A stretch of 64,000 bases of DNA from Undibacterium umbellatum (GCF_014284125.1 NZ_JACOFX010000013.1:1-64000); one strand, 5' to 3'. Positions 9,941 through 19,036 are shown, counted from the first letter of the stretch. Translations and numbers: made by a program. Notes: generated by a model from the letters alone, not told the origin.

Positions 9941-9965
9941 GTGCTGAATAAATAAGCAACACAAA

Positions 9966-9995
9966 AGACCTCTGACTAGTAATAGCGGAGGTTTT
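9966..9995 (+). terminator. terminator of the TRAP permease genes
   Basis: A stem pairing ACCTCTG with CGGAGGT followed by a T-run, about 30 nt after the dctM stop. Confidence 0.65.
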
Positions 9996-10020
9996 TCATT
10001 TCTACAAGCAAATGCATCTA

Positions 10021-10063
10021 TAAAATAAAATCCCCGCAGAAATTCTGCGGGGATATTTTATTT
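10021..10063. terminator. strong bidirectional terminator
   Basis: A near-perfect palindrome centred at 10041 with a GC-rich core (CCCCGCAG/CTGCGGGG) and AT-rich arms on both sides (A-rich left, T-rich right). It separates the convergent dctM and takP-like genes and is oriented to end both transcripts. Confidence 0.85.
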
Positions 10064-10080
10064 ACAAACTCAGATCAAGA

Positions 10081-11172
10081 TTATTTCAAAGCCTTGCCAA
10101 AGTTAAATCGTGCAAAGGATTGCTCTGCAACGCCAAACCATTGGCCCTGATTATTGCGGAAGTTGATCCAGTCTGTATAAACCTTGGCAAATTTAGGATT
10201 TTTTGCAACTTCTTCTGAAAAAGTTTCTTGAGCAGCTTTAAAGCAGGCATCCATGACTGGCTGTGGGAAAGGTTTCAGATTGATCTTTTGCGCCAGCAAA
10301 CGCCCCAGAGCAGCCGGATTACGGGCATCGTACTTGGCTTGCATATCGTTATGTGCTTCGTGCGAAGCTGCCTCTATCGCTGCCTGATATTGCTTGGGTA
10401 ACTTGTCCCATTCTTTTTTGCTGACGTAGAAGGACAATTGCGCACCGCCCTCCCACCAGCCGGGATAGTAATAAAACTTGGCAATCTTGTTGAAGCCCAG
10501 TTTTTCATCATCGTAAGGACCTACCCACTCTGCTGCATCTATCGTGCCCTTTTCCAATGCAGGGTAAATGTCGCCACCAGCAATCTGTTGAGGCACTGTA
10601 CCCAGTTTGGACAGCACGCGACCAGCAAAGCCACCGACGCGAAATTTCAAGCCATTCAAATCTGCTGGCGTCTTGATTTCTTTACGGAACCAGCCGCCCA
10701 TTTGGGTGCCAGTATTTCCGCCCAGGAAATTCACGACATTGTATTCAGCGAAAAATTCGCGCATCAACTTCATGCCATTACCATGCAGCATCCATGCAGT
10801 TTGTTGGCGTGAAGTCAGGCCAAATGGTACAGCTGTATCAAATGCAAATGTTGGGTCTTTACCAAAGTAATAATAAGACGCAGTGTGCCCCATTTCCACC
10901 GTACCATTTTGCACGGCATCTAAGACCGCAGTACCAGGCACAATCTCACCGGCAGAAAACACTCGTATATTCAACTTCCCATCAGTCAATTCTTTGACAC
11001 GTGCAGCGAAAACCTCGGATGCACCGAAAATGGTATCCAGACTTTTAGGGAAACTGGATGTCAAACGCCAATTAAGGGTAGGCAAAGCATCCGCAGCCAA
11101 GGCTGGTGCGGCGACCGCAGCGCCAACTGAAGCACTTGCTGCGGCTTTTTTAAGAAAGGAACGACGTTCCAT
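10081..11172 (-). CDS. TRAP substrate-binding protein, TakP-like (2-oxoacid type)
   Basis: 363 residues. The N-terminus ERRSFLKKA followed by a hydrophobic Ala-rich segment is a twin-arginine signal peptide, so the protein is probably exported folded. The mature part is a DctP-family periplasmic binding protein with the GWFRKEI, LKFRVGGFAGRV and EWVGPYDDEKLGF segments. The last resembles TakP of Rhodobacter, which binds pyruvate and other 2-oxoacids; a lactate-binding relative is also known. Ligand here is inferred, not shown. GGAG lies 5 nt before the ATG at 11172. The gene is convergent with its permeases, so the operon is split into two transcripts. Confidence 0.88.
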   Translation of the reverse strand: MERRSFLKKAAASASVGAAVAAPALAADALPTLNWRLTSSFPKSLDTIFGASEVFAARVKELTDGKLNIRVFSAGEIVPGTAVLDAVQNGTVEMGHTASYYYFGKDPTFAFDTAVPFGLTSRQQTAWMLHGNGMKLMREFFAEYNVVNFLGGNTGTQMGGWFRKEIKTPADLNGLKFRVGGFAGRVLSKLGTVPQQIAGGDIYPALEKGTIDAAEWVGPYDDEKLGFNKIAKFYYYPGWWEGGAQLSFYVSKKEWDKLPKQYQAAIEAASHEAHNDMQAKYDARNPAALGRLLAQKINLKPFPQPVMDACFKAAQETFSEEVAKNPKFAKVYTDWINFRNNQGQWFGVAEQSFARFNFGKALK

Positions 11173-11578
11173 ACTATCTCCGATATTTTGAATAAAGACC
11201 TGAATTGCTCCCGGCCCGCACACTGATGAATGACATTGACGTCATTTACTAAAAACCGAAATCATTCTATGGGCGTAATCCTGGCCTAGCAATAAATGTT
11301 TATATTGCATTGCAACATTCGCAAGGATTCCTAGAAGCCAGGACTACTAAATTGTAGTCTTTTGAATACTTCAACAGCAATCTCTACCTATGCCAAGTTT
11401 CATCTCACCAAGCAGAGCCTAAGTACTTTTACTGAGGGTGAATAACAACGGTTATTGTTACGAGTACGCAAATCATGCTGAAGCAGGTAAAACTTGAGAG
11501 TCCGGACGAAAAACCGGGCTGCATCAAATATATTGACGCAGCCCGGCATGTGTATTGCTTTTACTAACAAGTTGCCTG
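11173..11578. other. intergenic region upstream of the TRAP binding protein
   Basis: 406 bases. Besides the pmbA terminator it holds a small symmetric site near the takP-like gene, AATGAC and GTCATT arms (11229-11246) around a TGACGTCA core, which could be an operator. No small ORF with a good ribosome-binding site was found. Confidence 0.4.
11509..11546 (-). terminator. rho-independent terminator of pmbA
   Basis: A perfect 9-bp GC-rich stem (11514-11522 with 11538-11546). Read on the minus strand it is followed at once by TTTTT. Confidence 0.85.
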
Positions 11579-12931
11579 TCAGCTACCTGCTATTGTCATA
11601 CTCTCGATAAGAATGGACCCAGTTTGCTTGCTACCACGTATCAAGCTGTCACTACCTACAGCAGCAATTTGCTGAAACATTTCGCGCATATTGCCAGCTA
11701 TAGTAATTTCTTCTACCGCATACTGAATCACACCATTTTCCACCCAGTAACCAGAAGCACCTCGCGAATAGTCGCCAGTTACATAATTCACACCCTGCCC
11801 CATCAGCTCAGTCACCAGCAAGCCCGTGCCCATTTTTTTTAACATACCAACAAAGTTGTCGGCCCGCTTGGTCAGACTTGATGTCAGGGACAGGTTATGT
11901 GACCCGCCCGCATTACCGGTAGTTTGCATGCCCAGTTTGCGGGCAGAATAAGTAGACAGGAAATAGCCTTGCAAGACGCCATCCGTGACAATATTGCGTT
12001 TTTGCGTCTTGACGCCCTCATCATCGAAAGGTGAAGAGCCGACAGCACCGATGACATGTGGGTCTTCCTGTACCTGAATATGGGAAGGGAAAATTTGCGT
12101 ACCCAGCGAATCGAGCAAGAAGCTGGACTTGCGATACAGAGCACCACCGGAGGTGGCCTGTACCAAGGCACCCAATAAGCCTGCAGCCAGCGGCGCCTCA
12201 AACAACACCGGGCATTTGCGGGTATCAAGCTTGCGGGCATTGAGTTTAGCCAGTGCGCGTTCAGCAGCATAACGGCCTATGGCCTCCGGCTCCGCCAGTT
12301 TTTTGGCATTGCGATGGGAAGAATACCAGTCATCCCTTTGCATTTTTGCACCCCTGCCAGCGATAGGTGCGACCGAGATCGTGTGACGTGAGACAGGATA
12401 ACCGCCCATGAACCCACGCGAATTGGCCGCCACAAAATGTGATTGCTGGGCGTGCACGCTGGCACCTTCACTATTGGTGATGCGCTTGTCAACTGCAAAA
12501 GCTGCTGCCTCAGTGCGTTTTGCCAGCTCTATGGCTTCTTCGGCAGTGACAAGCCATGGGTAGCACATCTTGAGGTCAAGCGGCGCCATTTCCAGCAGAT
12601 CTGCTTCAGGCAAGCCAGCGCAATCATCTTCCGCCGTAAAGCGGGCAATATTGTAGGCCGCATCAACAGAGTCACGCAGGGCTTGCTCAGAAAAATCGGA
12701 GGTGCTGGCATTACCACGGCGTTGACCGATATACACGGTAATGCCTATCCCCTTATCGCGGTTTTGCTCTATGGTCTCTATCTTTCCCTTGCGCACGCTG
12801 ATGGACAGGCCACCACCTTCACTGATCTCCACCGCTGCGTCCGATGCCCCTTTTTCACGGGCGAAACGCAACATATCCTGCGCGATTTGCTTTAACTGGT
12901 CCTGGGTATGGGTAAAAACTGGTTTGCTCAT
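11579..12931 (-). CDS. pmbA: metalloprotease-like protein PmbA/TldE
   Basis: 450 residues, matching the PmbA (TldE) family length. TldD/TldE form a heterodimeric protease; in E. coli they process microcin B17 and the CcdA antitoxin. The C-terminal segment with GNAGGSHNLSL, GVNYVTGDYSRGASGYWVENG and EEITIAGNM is the family's most conserved region. TldE itself lacks the zinc site carried by TldD, whose gene is not in this window. The start at 12931 (MSKPVFTHTQ) fits homologues, though no strong Shine-Dalgarno is visible. Divergent from darP, the same pairing as in E. coli (pmbA/yjgA). Confidence 0.92.
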   Translation of the reverse strand: MSKPVFTHTQDQLKQIAQDMLRFAREKGASDAAVEISEGGGLSISVRKGKIETIEQNRDKGIGITVYIGQRRGNASTSDFSEQALRDSVDAAYNIARFTAEDDCAGLPEADLLEMAPLDLKMCYPWLVTAEEAIELAKRTEAAAFAVDKRITNSEGASVHAQQSHFVAANSRGFMGGYPVSRHTISVAPIAGRGAKMQRDDWYSSHRNAKKLAEPEAIGRYAAERALAKLNARKLDTRKCPVLFEAPLAAGLLGALVQATSGGALYRKSSFLLDSLGTQIFPSHIQVQEDPHVIGAVGSSPFDDEGVKTQKRNIVTDGVLQGYFLSTYSARKLGMQTTGNAGGSHNLSLTSSLTKRADNFVGMLKKMGTGLLVTELMGQGVNYVTGDYSRGASGYWVENGVIQYAVEEITIAGNMREMFQQIAAVGSDSLIRGSKQTGSILIESMTIAGS

Positions 12932-13015
12932 GGATGGGATTCTATGTTTGTCAATGCCAAATGGCGAAATGGCCAAAGGGAACTATCCTAATTATTTACC
13001 TTGATTCACACCATA

Positions 13016-13037
13016 TATGGGTCAATTATGGGTCAAT
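13016..13037. repeat. tandem perfect 11-bp direct repeat in a divergent promoter region
   Basis: TATGGGTCAAT occurs twice in direct succession (13016-13026 and 13027-13037), about one helical turn apart, between the divergent pmbA and darP genes. This spacing suits a regulator binding the same face of DNA, but no such factor is known to me. Confidence 0.6.
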
Positions 13038-13120
13038 CGCAGCTTGATTTTAGGTAATTCCAAGCTAAAAAGGGTATCATAGCAGCCGTTTCATTAAGTT
13101 AATAGTAAAGGCGCAGAATT

Positions 13121-13735
13121 ATGCCAAATCCAAATCGCGGCTCATGTGGCTATCAGTCCAGTGAGTTCGAACCAGAATACGACCGCCCATCAAAATCCCA
13201 GTTGAAGCGCGAAATGACCGCCCTGCAGAAATTGGGGCAAGAATTGGTCGAGCAGGCGCGTGAACGTGTCAAGCGCGTACCGATGCCAGAAGATGTGCGT
13301 GAAGCCATCCTGATTTGCCAGCAAATCAAGGACCATGAAGGGCGCCGCCGCCAGATGCAATATGTAGGCAAAAAAATGCGTACCCTGGATGAAGCAGAGA
13401 TTGCCCTGATCCAGAAAACCATCGACAGCTGGAAAGGCGCGTCCAAGTCTGAAACTGCCGCCATGCATGCGCTGGAGCGTCGCCGCGACAAATTGCTGGC
13501 AGACGACAATGCCCTGACAGAGCTGATGGCAGAACACCCTCAACTCGACGTACAGCAATTGCGCACCATGATACGCAATGCCCGTAAAGAACAGGCAGAG
13601 AACAAGCCGCCCAAGGCTTATCGTGAAATCTTCCAGATTTTGAAAGATTTGCAAAAATCCAAAGCTGCAGCCAATGCGGACGAAGCGGATGACGCAGACC
13701 TCGATGAAGAAGACGATGAGTTTGATGACAAGTGA
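13121..13735 (+). CDS. darP: dual-action ribosomal maturation protein DarP (YjgA)
   Basis: 204 residues. Highly charged helical protein with the YjgA core (SKSQLKREMTALQKLG, then PPKAYREIFQILKDL). In E. coli DarP promotes maturation of the 50S peptidyl transferase centre. Compared with E. coli YjgA (183) it has a short extra N-terminal stretch and a strongly acidic C-terminal tail (last 25 residues rich in Asp and Glu). It opens a run of overlapping genes: its last codons contain the start of mog. Confidence 0.92.
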   Translation: MPNPNRGSCGYQSSEFEPEYDRPSKSQLKREMTALQKLGQELVEQARERVKRVPMPEDVREAILICQQIKDHEGRRRQMQYVGKKMRTLDEAEIALIQKTIDSWKGASKSETAAMHALERRRDKLLADDNALTELMAEHPQLDVQQLRTMIRNARKEQAENKPPKAYREIFQILKDLQKSKAAANADEADDADLDEEDDEFDDK

Positions 13736-14366
13736 GTCCGAACAAATGACGGTAGCAAATGGCGAAAAACTCAAGATAGGCCTGGTATCAATCTCAGACC
13801 GTGCCTCTGCCGGCATTTATCAGGATCAGGGCTTGCCCGCCTTGCAGGAATGGTTTGGCAAGGCTCTCGCCAGCCCTTGGGAAATGGTGACACGCCTGAT
13901 CCCGGATGAAAGTGCAGCTATAGAACAGGCTTTGATTGCCCTGGTGGATGAAGAGCAATGCCACCTTGTCATCACCACGGGTGGCACAGGTCCATCCCGA
14001 CGCGATGTCACGCCAGAAGCCACGCTGGCAGTCGCGACAAAGGAAATGCCAGGTTTTGGCGAACAGATGCGCCAGATCAGCCTACAGTTTGTACCGACTG
14101 CCATCCTGTCACGCCAGGTTGCCGTGGTACGCGAAACAGCAAATCACGCTGCATTGATTTTAAACCTGCCAGGCCAGCCCAAATCCATCAAGGAAACCCT
14201 GGAAGGCTTGAAGGATGCAGAAGGTAAGCAAGTCGTCGCTGGTATTTTTGCAGCAGTACCGTATTGCATAGACTTGATAGGCGGACCGTATATAGAAACG
14301 GATGACAGTATCTGCAAGGTTTTCCGCCCTAAGAACGCGATACGCGCCAAAAATCCATCTGCCTGA
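13725..14366 (+). CDS. mog: molybdopterin adenylyltransferase
   Basis: 213 residues. It activates molybdopterin by adenylylation before molybdate insertion. The MoCF-domain signature TTGGTGPSRRDVTPEAT is present at about residues 84-100, followed by NLPGQPKSIKETL. The ATG at 13725 lies inside the end of darP, which suggests translational coupling; an ATG at 13746 is the alternative. The nearby xdhC (about 17 kb away) is another molybdo-enzyme factor, but the genes are not linked. Confidence 0.93.
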   Translation: MTSESEQMTVANGEKLKIGLVSISDRASAGIYQDQGLPALQEWFGKALASPWEMVTRLIPDESAAIEQALIALVDEEQCHLVITTGGTGPSRRDVTPEATLAVATKEMPGFGEQMRQISLQFVPTAILSRQVAVVRETANHAALILNLPGQPKSIKETLEGLKDAEGKQVVAGIFAAVPYCIDLIGGPYIETDDSICKVFRPKNAIRAKNPSA

Positions 14367-14385
14367 ACGGCAAACCCCGATTGCG

Positions 14386-14928
14386 ATGGCGACCATACTG
14401 ACGCATCCTGTTGTGCCACTTACTGTGGGTCTGATCCTGGGTCAAAAACGCCTGCCTTGGCCTCTTATCATAACTGGCATGCTGGCAGCAATCCTGCCTG
14501 ATTTGGATGTCGTTGCGTTCAAACTCGGCATTGCCTATGACTCGGCCTTTGGTCACCGTGGCTTCAGCCACTCCATCGTGTTTGCCATGCTGCTCGCCAG
14601 CCTCGCCAGCATCTTTCATACACGCTTGCGTAGTTCTGCCCTGGTTTGCTGGCTGTTCATTGCCTTTGCCACCATCTCACACGGCCTGCTGGATGCACTG
14701 ACGACAGGTGGAGAAGGTGTAGGATTTTTCTGGCCGCTGACGGAGGAACGCTATTTCTTCCCCTGGCAATTCATCAAAGTCTCGCCAATCGGCCTAAGTC
14801 GCTTTCTGACTGAGCGTGGCTGGCGTGTAATACAATCTGAATTATTGACAGTCTGGCTACCGTGCAGCTTCCTGGTGCTAACCATCAAACTGACTACTTA
14901 TTTTTCATCCTCCCGAAGACCATCATGA
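14386..14928 (+). CDS. YdjM-family inner-membrane metal-dependent hydrolase
   Basis: 180 residues with about four hydrophobic segments. It carries the family's metal-site pattern: ILPDLDVVAF, then GHRGFSHSIVFA, then HGLLDALTTGG. The His and Asp residues within these motifs are the likely ligands. E. coli YdjM is under LexA control, but no LexA box stands near this gene. The biochemical substrate is not established for the family. It starts 19 nt after mog and its stop overlaps the next start by 4 nt (ATGA). Confidence 0.85.
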   Translation: MATILTHPVVPLTVGLILGQKRLPWPLIITGMLAAILPDLDVVAFKLGIAYDSAFGHRGFSHSIVFAMLLASLASIFHTRLRSSALVCWLFIAFATISHGLLDALTTGGEGVGFFWPLTEERYFFPWQFIKVSPIGLSRFLTERGWRVIQSELLTVWLPCSFLVLTIKLTTYFSSSRRPS

Positions 14929-15602
14929 CTCAAGACATTTTAGCGACTGTAGAAAGAGAAACTGCACCGAACCCTAGCGTTTCCATCATCTGGATGCATG
15001 GCCTGGGTGCTGACGGCAATGATTTTCTGTCGATAGTCAGGGAACTCGATTTGCAAAACTGTCCTGGCATACGGTTTATCTTCCCAACTGCACCGACGAT
15101 GCCTATCACTTTTTACGATCGTTATGTCATGCGTGCATGGTATGACATTCTTGGTAAAGACTTGGCTGCACGTGAAGATGAAAACGGCTTGCGCGCATCA
15201 CAAAAGCGCATTGAACAATTGATTGCCAGGGAAAATGCGCGCGGCATTCCATCAGATCACATTATTCTCGCGGGTTTCTCGCAAGGCTGTGCCATGACCT
15301 TGCAAACCGGCCTGCGCTACCCTGAAAAACTGGCAGGCTTGCTCTGCCTGTCAGGCTATCTGCCACTGCGTAATTTCCTTGCAGAAGAACGCCACGAAGC
15401 GAATACCGGAACACCCATCTTTCAGGCGCACGGCCAAGTGGACGACGTTATTCAAATTCAGCGCGCCAAAGAATCGCGCGATCTTTTACTTGCAGCAGGC
15501 TACCAGGTAGACTGGCATGAATATCTGATGGCACATCAAGTCTGCAAAGAGGAGCTTACTGACATCAGTCAGTGGCTAGAAAAAGTCTTGCAGGGAAAAT
15601 GA
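14925..15602 (+). CDS. alpha/beta-hydrolase carboxylesterase (YpfH/EstB family)
   Basis: 225 residues, a phospholipase/carboxylesterase-family cytoplasmic hydrolase. The triad is visible: S119 in GFSQG, D173 in HGQVDDV, and H204 in MAHQV. HGLGADGND near the N-terminus supplies the oxyanion hole. It hydrolyses short-chain esters in characterised relatives; the physiological substrate is unknown. The start overlaps the preceding stop (ATGA), and its own stop overlaps the start of the next gene, so it is part of a coupled run. Confidence 0.88.
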   Translation: MTQDILATVERETAPNPSVSIIWMHGLGADGNDFLSIVRELDLQNCPGIRFIFPTAPTMPITFYDRYVMRAWYDILGKDLAAREDENGLRASQKRIEQLIARENARGIPSDHIILAGFSQGCAMTLQTGLRYPEKLAGLLCLSGYLPLRNFLAEERHEANTGTPIFQAHGQVDDVIQIQRAKESRDLLLAAGYQVDWHEYLMAHQVCKEELTDISQWLEKVLQGK

Positions 15603-16339
15603 ACGAGACAATAGGCATCGATCAAAGCATCGCAGCAACCCTGGCAAGCCAGGGTTTTTTCATCTTGCGCGGGTTTCTTGATCAGGCTGAACTTGCCCAG
15701 TTAGAGCAGGCCTGTCAGCCCATCACCAATGAATACGGCGTGCGCCAAGTGTTGCAAATCCAACCAAATATAGCTCAGTCACTGCCATGGCAGAAAATTC
15801 AATCAGTCCTGAATGCTGCCGGAATGTCTGCAGCAAAACCTGTGCGCAGCCTGTTCTTCAATAAAAATGCGGCGCATAACTGGTTGGTCCCCTGGCATCA
15901 AGATATGACTATTTGCGTGAATCACAAAACAGAACTGGCTGGGTATAGCAAATGGACGCTAAAAAATGGCGTACATCATGTCGAACCGCCGACTGATGTA
16001 TTGGATCAGATGCTGACATTGCGCATCGCCATGGATGCCGCCAATCATGAGAATGCTGCATTGAAAGTGCTGGCTGGCAGTCATCGCCACGGCAAACTCA
16101 TGGGCAGGCAACTAGGCGCTAATGTCGACAATGTGGCGCAAGCTGACATGCACGCCTGCACAATGCAGGAAGGCGATGTCTTGTTGATGAAGCCCTTGCT
16201 TCTCCACGCTTCTGACAAAGCATTGAATGCCGGTCAGCGGCGAGTGTTGCACCTGGAATTCAGTGCCTCTGCACTGCCTGCCCCCATACAGTGGGCAGAG
16301 GCAACACAGACAGCACAAGTATCACCAACGACAAATTAG
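15599..16339 (+). CDS. phytanoyl-CoA dioxygenase (PhyH) family protein
   Basis: 246 residues. Fe(II)/2-oxoglutarate-dependent oxygenase fold: H100 and D102 in PWHQDMT and H203 in LLLHASDK are the expected iron ligands, and R214/R215 in GQRRVLHLEF probably binds 2-oxoglutarate. All ligands are present, so it should be active. Bacterial PhyH members hydroxylate varied small molecules; the substrate cannot be deduced. AGGGA lies 4 nt before the ATG, which overlaps the esterase stop. It is the last gene of the run and meets yaeQ tail to tail with a 4-nt overlap. Confidence 0.85.
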   Translation: MNETIGIDQSIAATLASQGFFILRGFLDQAELAQLEQACQPITNEYGVRQVLQIQPNIAQSLPWQKIQSVLNAAGMSAAKPVRSLFFNKNAAHNWLVPWHQDMTICVNHKTELAGYSKWTLKNGVHHVEPPTDVLDQMLTLRIAMDAANHENAALKVLAGSHRHGKLMGRQLGANVDNVAQADMHACTMQEGDVLLMKPLLLHASDKALNAGQRRVLHLEFSASALPAPIQWAEATQTAQVSPTTN

Positions 16340-16878
16340 GCAAAATCTTTCAGCGTTTCCAGGTCAATTTGCACGGAGGCGTCTCCGGCTGACATCCAGA
16401 TTTGTCCATCCTGTATCGTGCATTGTAATTGCATATTGCGTTGCGCGAGTTTTTCCAGTGCCTGGCTTTGCTCTGAAGGCACGTTCATGACGCGCAAATT
16501 CTTGGCACGATCAAGGCGGCTATTCATTGCCTTCCACCAGATATCACTGGCACTGGCAAAACTGTAGGCGATGACTTGCTCTGAACGGCCGCAAGCCTTT
16601 AACAAACGTCGGTCGTCCGGCTGGCCCACTTCTATCCACAGCTGTATGGCGTCGGTGTAATCCTTGAGCCAGATATCAGGCTCTTCTGTATCGGATATGC
16701 CTTTACCAAATTCCAGGCGTTCAGCCGCATGGATGGCGAAAGCCAGCACACGTATCATCATGCGCTCATCGGTCTCAGATGGATGACGGGCAATCGTCAG
16801 ACTATGGTCGGCGTAATAGCCGCGGTCCATATCAGAGATATTCAAGTCGGCTTTATAAATGATGGATTTGAGTGCCAT
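16336..16878 (-). CDS. yaeQ: YaeQ family protein
   Basis: 180 residues, the usual YaeQ length. The N-terminal MALKSIIYKADLNISDMDRGYY and the WLKDYTDAIQLWIEVGQPDDRRLLKAC block are typical. The family has a PD-(D/E)XK-nuclease-like fold and was linked genetically to RfaH-type functions in E. coli; its biochemical role is not settled. The start codon overlaps the purU stop (TAATG), so the two genes form a coupled operon. Confidence 0.92.
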   Translation of the reverse strand: MALKSIIYKADLNISDMDRGYYADHSLTIARHPSETDERMMIRVLAFAIHAAERLEFGKGISDTEEPDIWLKDYTDAIQLWIEVGQPDDRRLLKACGRSEQVIAYSFASASDIWWKAMNSRLDRAKNLRVMNVPSEQSQALEKLAQRNMQLQCTIQDGQIWMSAGDASVQIDLETLKDFA

Positions 16879-17750
16879 TACTTGAACACCACCGTTTTAT
16901 GGCCATTCAACAAAATGCGATGTTCAACAAAGCATTTGACGGCACGCGCCAGCACCACGCATTCCACATCGCGGCCTATGGCTGTCAGGGTTTCTGGCTC
17001 CATGGAATGATCTACACGCTCCACATCCTGTTCAATAATCGGGCCTTCGTCCAGATCACCAGTCACAAAATGAGCGGTAGCACCTATCAGTTTGACGCCA
17101 CGTTCATGCGCCTGATAATAAGGTTTTGCCCCCTTGAAGCTGGGCAGGAAAGAATGGTGGATATTAATCGCCTTGCCTTTCAGGGCATCACATAGTTGCG
17201 GCGACAATATCTGCATGTAGCGCGCCAGAACCACCAGTTCAATATCATTGCTGGCAACAATATCCAATACCTTTTGCTCCTGCGCCTGCTTGGCTTCTGC
17301 CGGTGCACCCGCTGCCAGTGGCAGATGGTGGAAAGGAATATTGTAGCTGGCCGCCAGTTGATAAAAGTCGGTGTGGTTCGAGACGATGGCCTTGATTTCT
17401 ACAGGCAGCAGACCGCTCTTGTAGCGGAACAGCAAATCATTCAGGCAATGGCCAATTTTGGATACCATCAGCATCACGCGTGGCTTGTGATGGGCATCAT
17501 GCAATTGCCAGTTCATTTGCATATTCGCACCCAAAGCTGCAAATTCTTCACGCAAGGCACTGTCGCTGACGCTGGAATCTTCTACCGCAAAATGCACGCG
17601 CATGAAAAAAGTTGCAGATTGTGCATCGCCAAACTGGGCAGAATCGATAATATTACAGCCATGGTTGGCCAGGAAGCCCGATACGCTATGCACAATGCCG
17701 CGCTGATCGGGACAGGATAAAGTCAGGATATATTCTGGTCGTATGCTCAT
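16878..17750 (-). CDS. purU: formyltetrahydrofolate deformylase
   Basis: 290 residues (E. coli 280). An N-terminal ACT domain (about 8-90) that senses glycine and methionine in characterised enzymes is followed by a formyltransferase-like hydrolase domain (about 92-285) with NIHHSFLPSFKGAKPY and the catalytic Asp region TGDLDEGPI. It hydrolyses 10-formyl-THF to formate and THF, balancing one-carbon pools and feeding PurT. The start at 17750 has only a weak ribosome-binding site. It is transcribed with yaeQ. Confidence 0.95.
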   Translation of the reverse strand: MSIRPEYILTLSCPDQRGIVHSVSGFLANHGCNIIDSAQFGDAQSATFFMRVHFAVEDSSVSDSALREEFAALGANMQMNWQLHDAHHKPRVMLMVSKIGHCLNDLLFRYKSGLLPVEIKAIVSNHTDFYQLAASYNIPFHHLPLAAGAPAEAKQAQEQKVLDIVASNDIELVVLARYMQILSPQLCDALKGKAINIHHSFLPSFKGAKPYYQAHERGVKLIGATAHFVTGDLDEGPIIEQDVERVDHSMEPETLTAIGRDVECVVLARAVKCFVEHRILLNGHKTVVFK

Positions 17751-18010
17751 GATGTCTGTGTATAGGCCAGGATGTACTGTTTTCCATGGCCAGAAACAAA
17801 TTAAATTCGTTGAATTGATTGCAAAGCTTAAAAATTAACCGCGTATTGTCGCATGATCAGTCGCATAATTCATAGAATCCGGCTTCAATTAAATAATCAT
17901 AACAAAAAGCACGATCGTTCTAATTAGTGTATAGTCGTTCTTCTGGCAGCCCCACCCATAAAAAATTGGTTCAGACAGCAGCATCCCAAGTACAACATTC
18001 TGGAGACAAC

Positions 18011-19036
18011 ATGAGCACACTCAGCAATCAACAATACCGCCTCGCCGCTCGCCCTGTCGGCAACCCCAAGCATAGCGACTGGAACTTTACGACAGAAGAA
18101 GTACGTGATATCACAGACGGTGAAATCATCGTACAAACCATCTATATCTCGCTGGACCCTGCAATGCGCGGCTGGATGAATGAAGGCAAATCCTACATCC
18201 GCCCGGTTGCCATCAATGAAGTCATGCGTGCTGGTGGCATAGGTAAGGTGATTGCTTCAAAGTCCCCAAAATTTGCTGTCGGTGATTATGTCTCTGGTGG
18301 CACAGGTGTGCAGCAATACTGGGTAGGTGCGGCAGATGACAAAACGGCGGGCTTTTACAAGGTCAGCCCAAAACTCGCCCCTCTGCCAAAATTCATGAAT
18401 GCGCTGGGCATGCCTGGCATGACAGCTTATTTTGGTTTGCTCGATGTTGGCCAGCCTAAAGCTGGTGAAACAGTGGTGGTATCCGGCGCAGCCGGTGCAG
18501 TTGGCCAGACTGTAGGCCAGGTCGCCAAACAAAAAGGTTGCCGCGTCGTTGGCATTGCCGGTGGCAAGGATAAATGCGATTTCGTCGTTAAGGAACTGGG
18601 CTTTGATGCCTGCATAGATTACAAATCCGGCTCCGTTAAAGATGGCTTGAAAGAACACTGCCCGAATGGCGTAGATATTTATTTTGATAATGTCGGCGGT
18701 GATATTCTTGACACCGTACTTACCCGTATCAATCTGAAAGCACGCATCATTATTTGCGGCGCGATCTCCCAGTACAACAACACTACTCCCGTCAAAGGCC
18801 CGGCCAACTACCTCTCGCTGCTGGTGAACCGCGCCCGCATGGAAGGTATCGTGGTATTTGACTACGCTGCCCGCTACGGCGAAGCAGTCGCTGAAATGGG
18901 TAAATGGATGGCTGAAGGAAAATTCCAGACTCGTGAAGATATCGTCAAGGGCATAGAAACCTTCCCTGATACCCTGATGATGCTGTTTGAAGGCAAAAAC
19001 TTTGGCAAACTGATATTGCAGGTAGGCGAAGAATAA
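18011..19036 (+). CDS. NADP-dependent oxidoreductase, CurA-like (MDR superfamily)
   Basis: 341 residues. Medium-chain reductase without zinc ligands, of the leukotriene B4 dehydrogenase / curcumin reductase (CurA) branch. Residues LDPAMRGWMNE mark the substrate side, and the Rossmann motif is AAGAVGQTVGQ (about 155-165), followed by GIAGGKDKCDF for NADP(H). It probably reduces alpha,beta-unsaturated carbonyls. TGGAGAC lies 5 nt before the ATG at 18011. Monocistronic, with a strong terminator. An 8-bp palindrome ACGATCGT at 17911-17918 stands about 100 bp upstream and could be an operator, without further support. Confidence 0.9.
   Translation: MSTLSNQQYRLAARPVGNPKHSDWNFTTEEVRDITDGEIIVQTIYISLDPAMRGWMNEGKSYIRPVAINEVMRAGGIGKVIASKSPKFAVGDYVSGGTGVQQYWVGAADDKTAGFYKVSPKLAPLPKFMNALGMPGMTAYFGLLDVGQPKAGETVVVSGAAGAVGQTVGQVAKQKGCRVVGIAGGKDKCDFVVKELGFDACIDYKSGSVKDGLKEHCPNGVDIYFDNVGGDILDTVLTRINLKARIIICGAISQYNNTTPVKGPANYLSLLVNRARMEGIVVFDYAARYGEAVAEMGKWMAEGKFQTREDIVKGIETFPDTLMMLFEGKNFGKLILQVGEE

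Noticed and set aside
11229..11246. Symmetric AATGAC/GTCATT site before the TRAP binding protein
   Set aside because: Short and not clearly placed relative to a promoter; kept only as a note in the intergenic entry.
17911..17918. ACGATCGT palindrome before the CurA-like gene as a TetR operator
   Set aside because: Only 8 bp, arms do not extend, and no regulator gene is adjacent.
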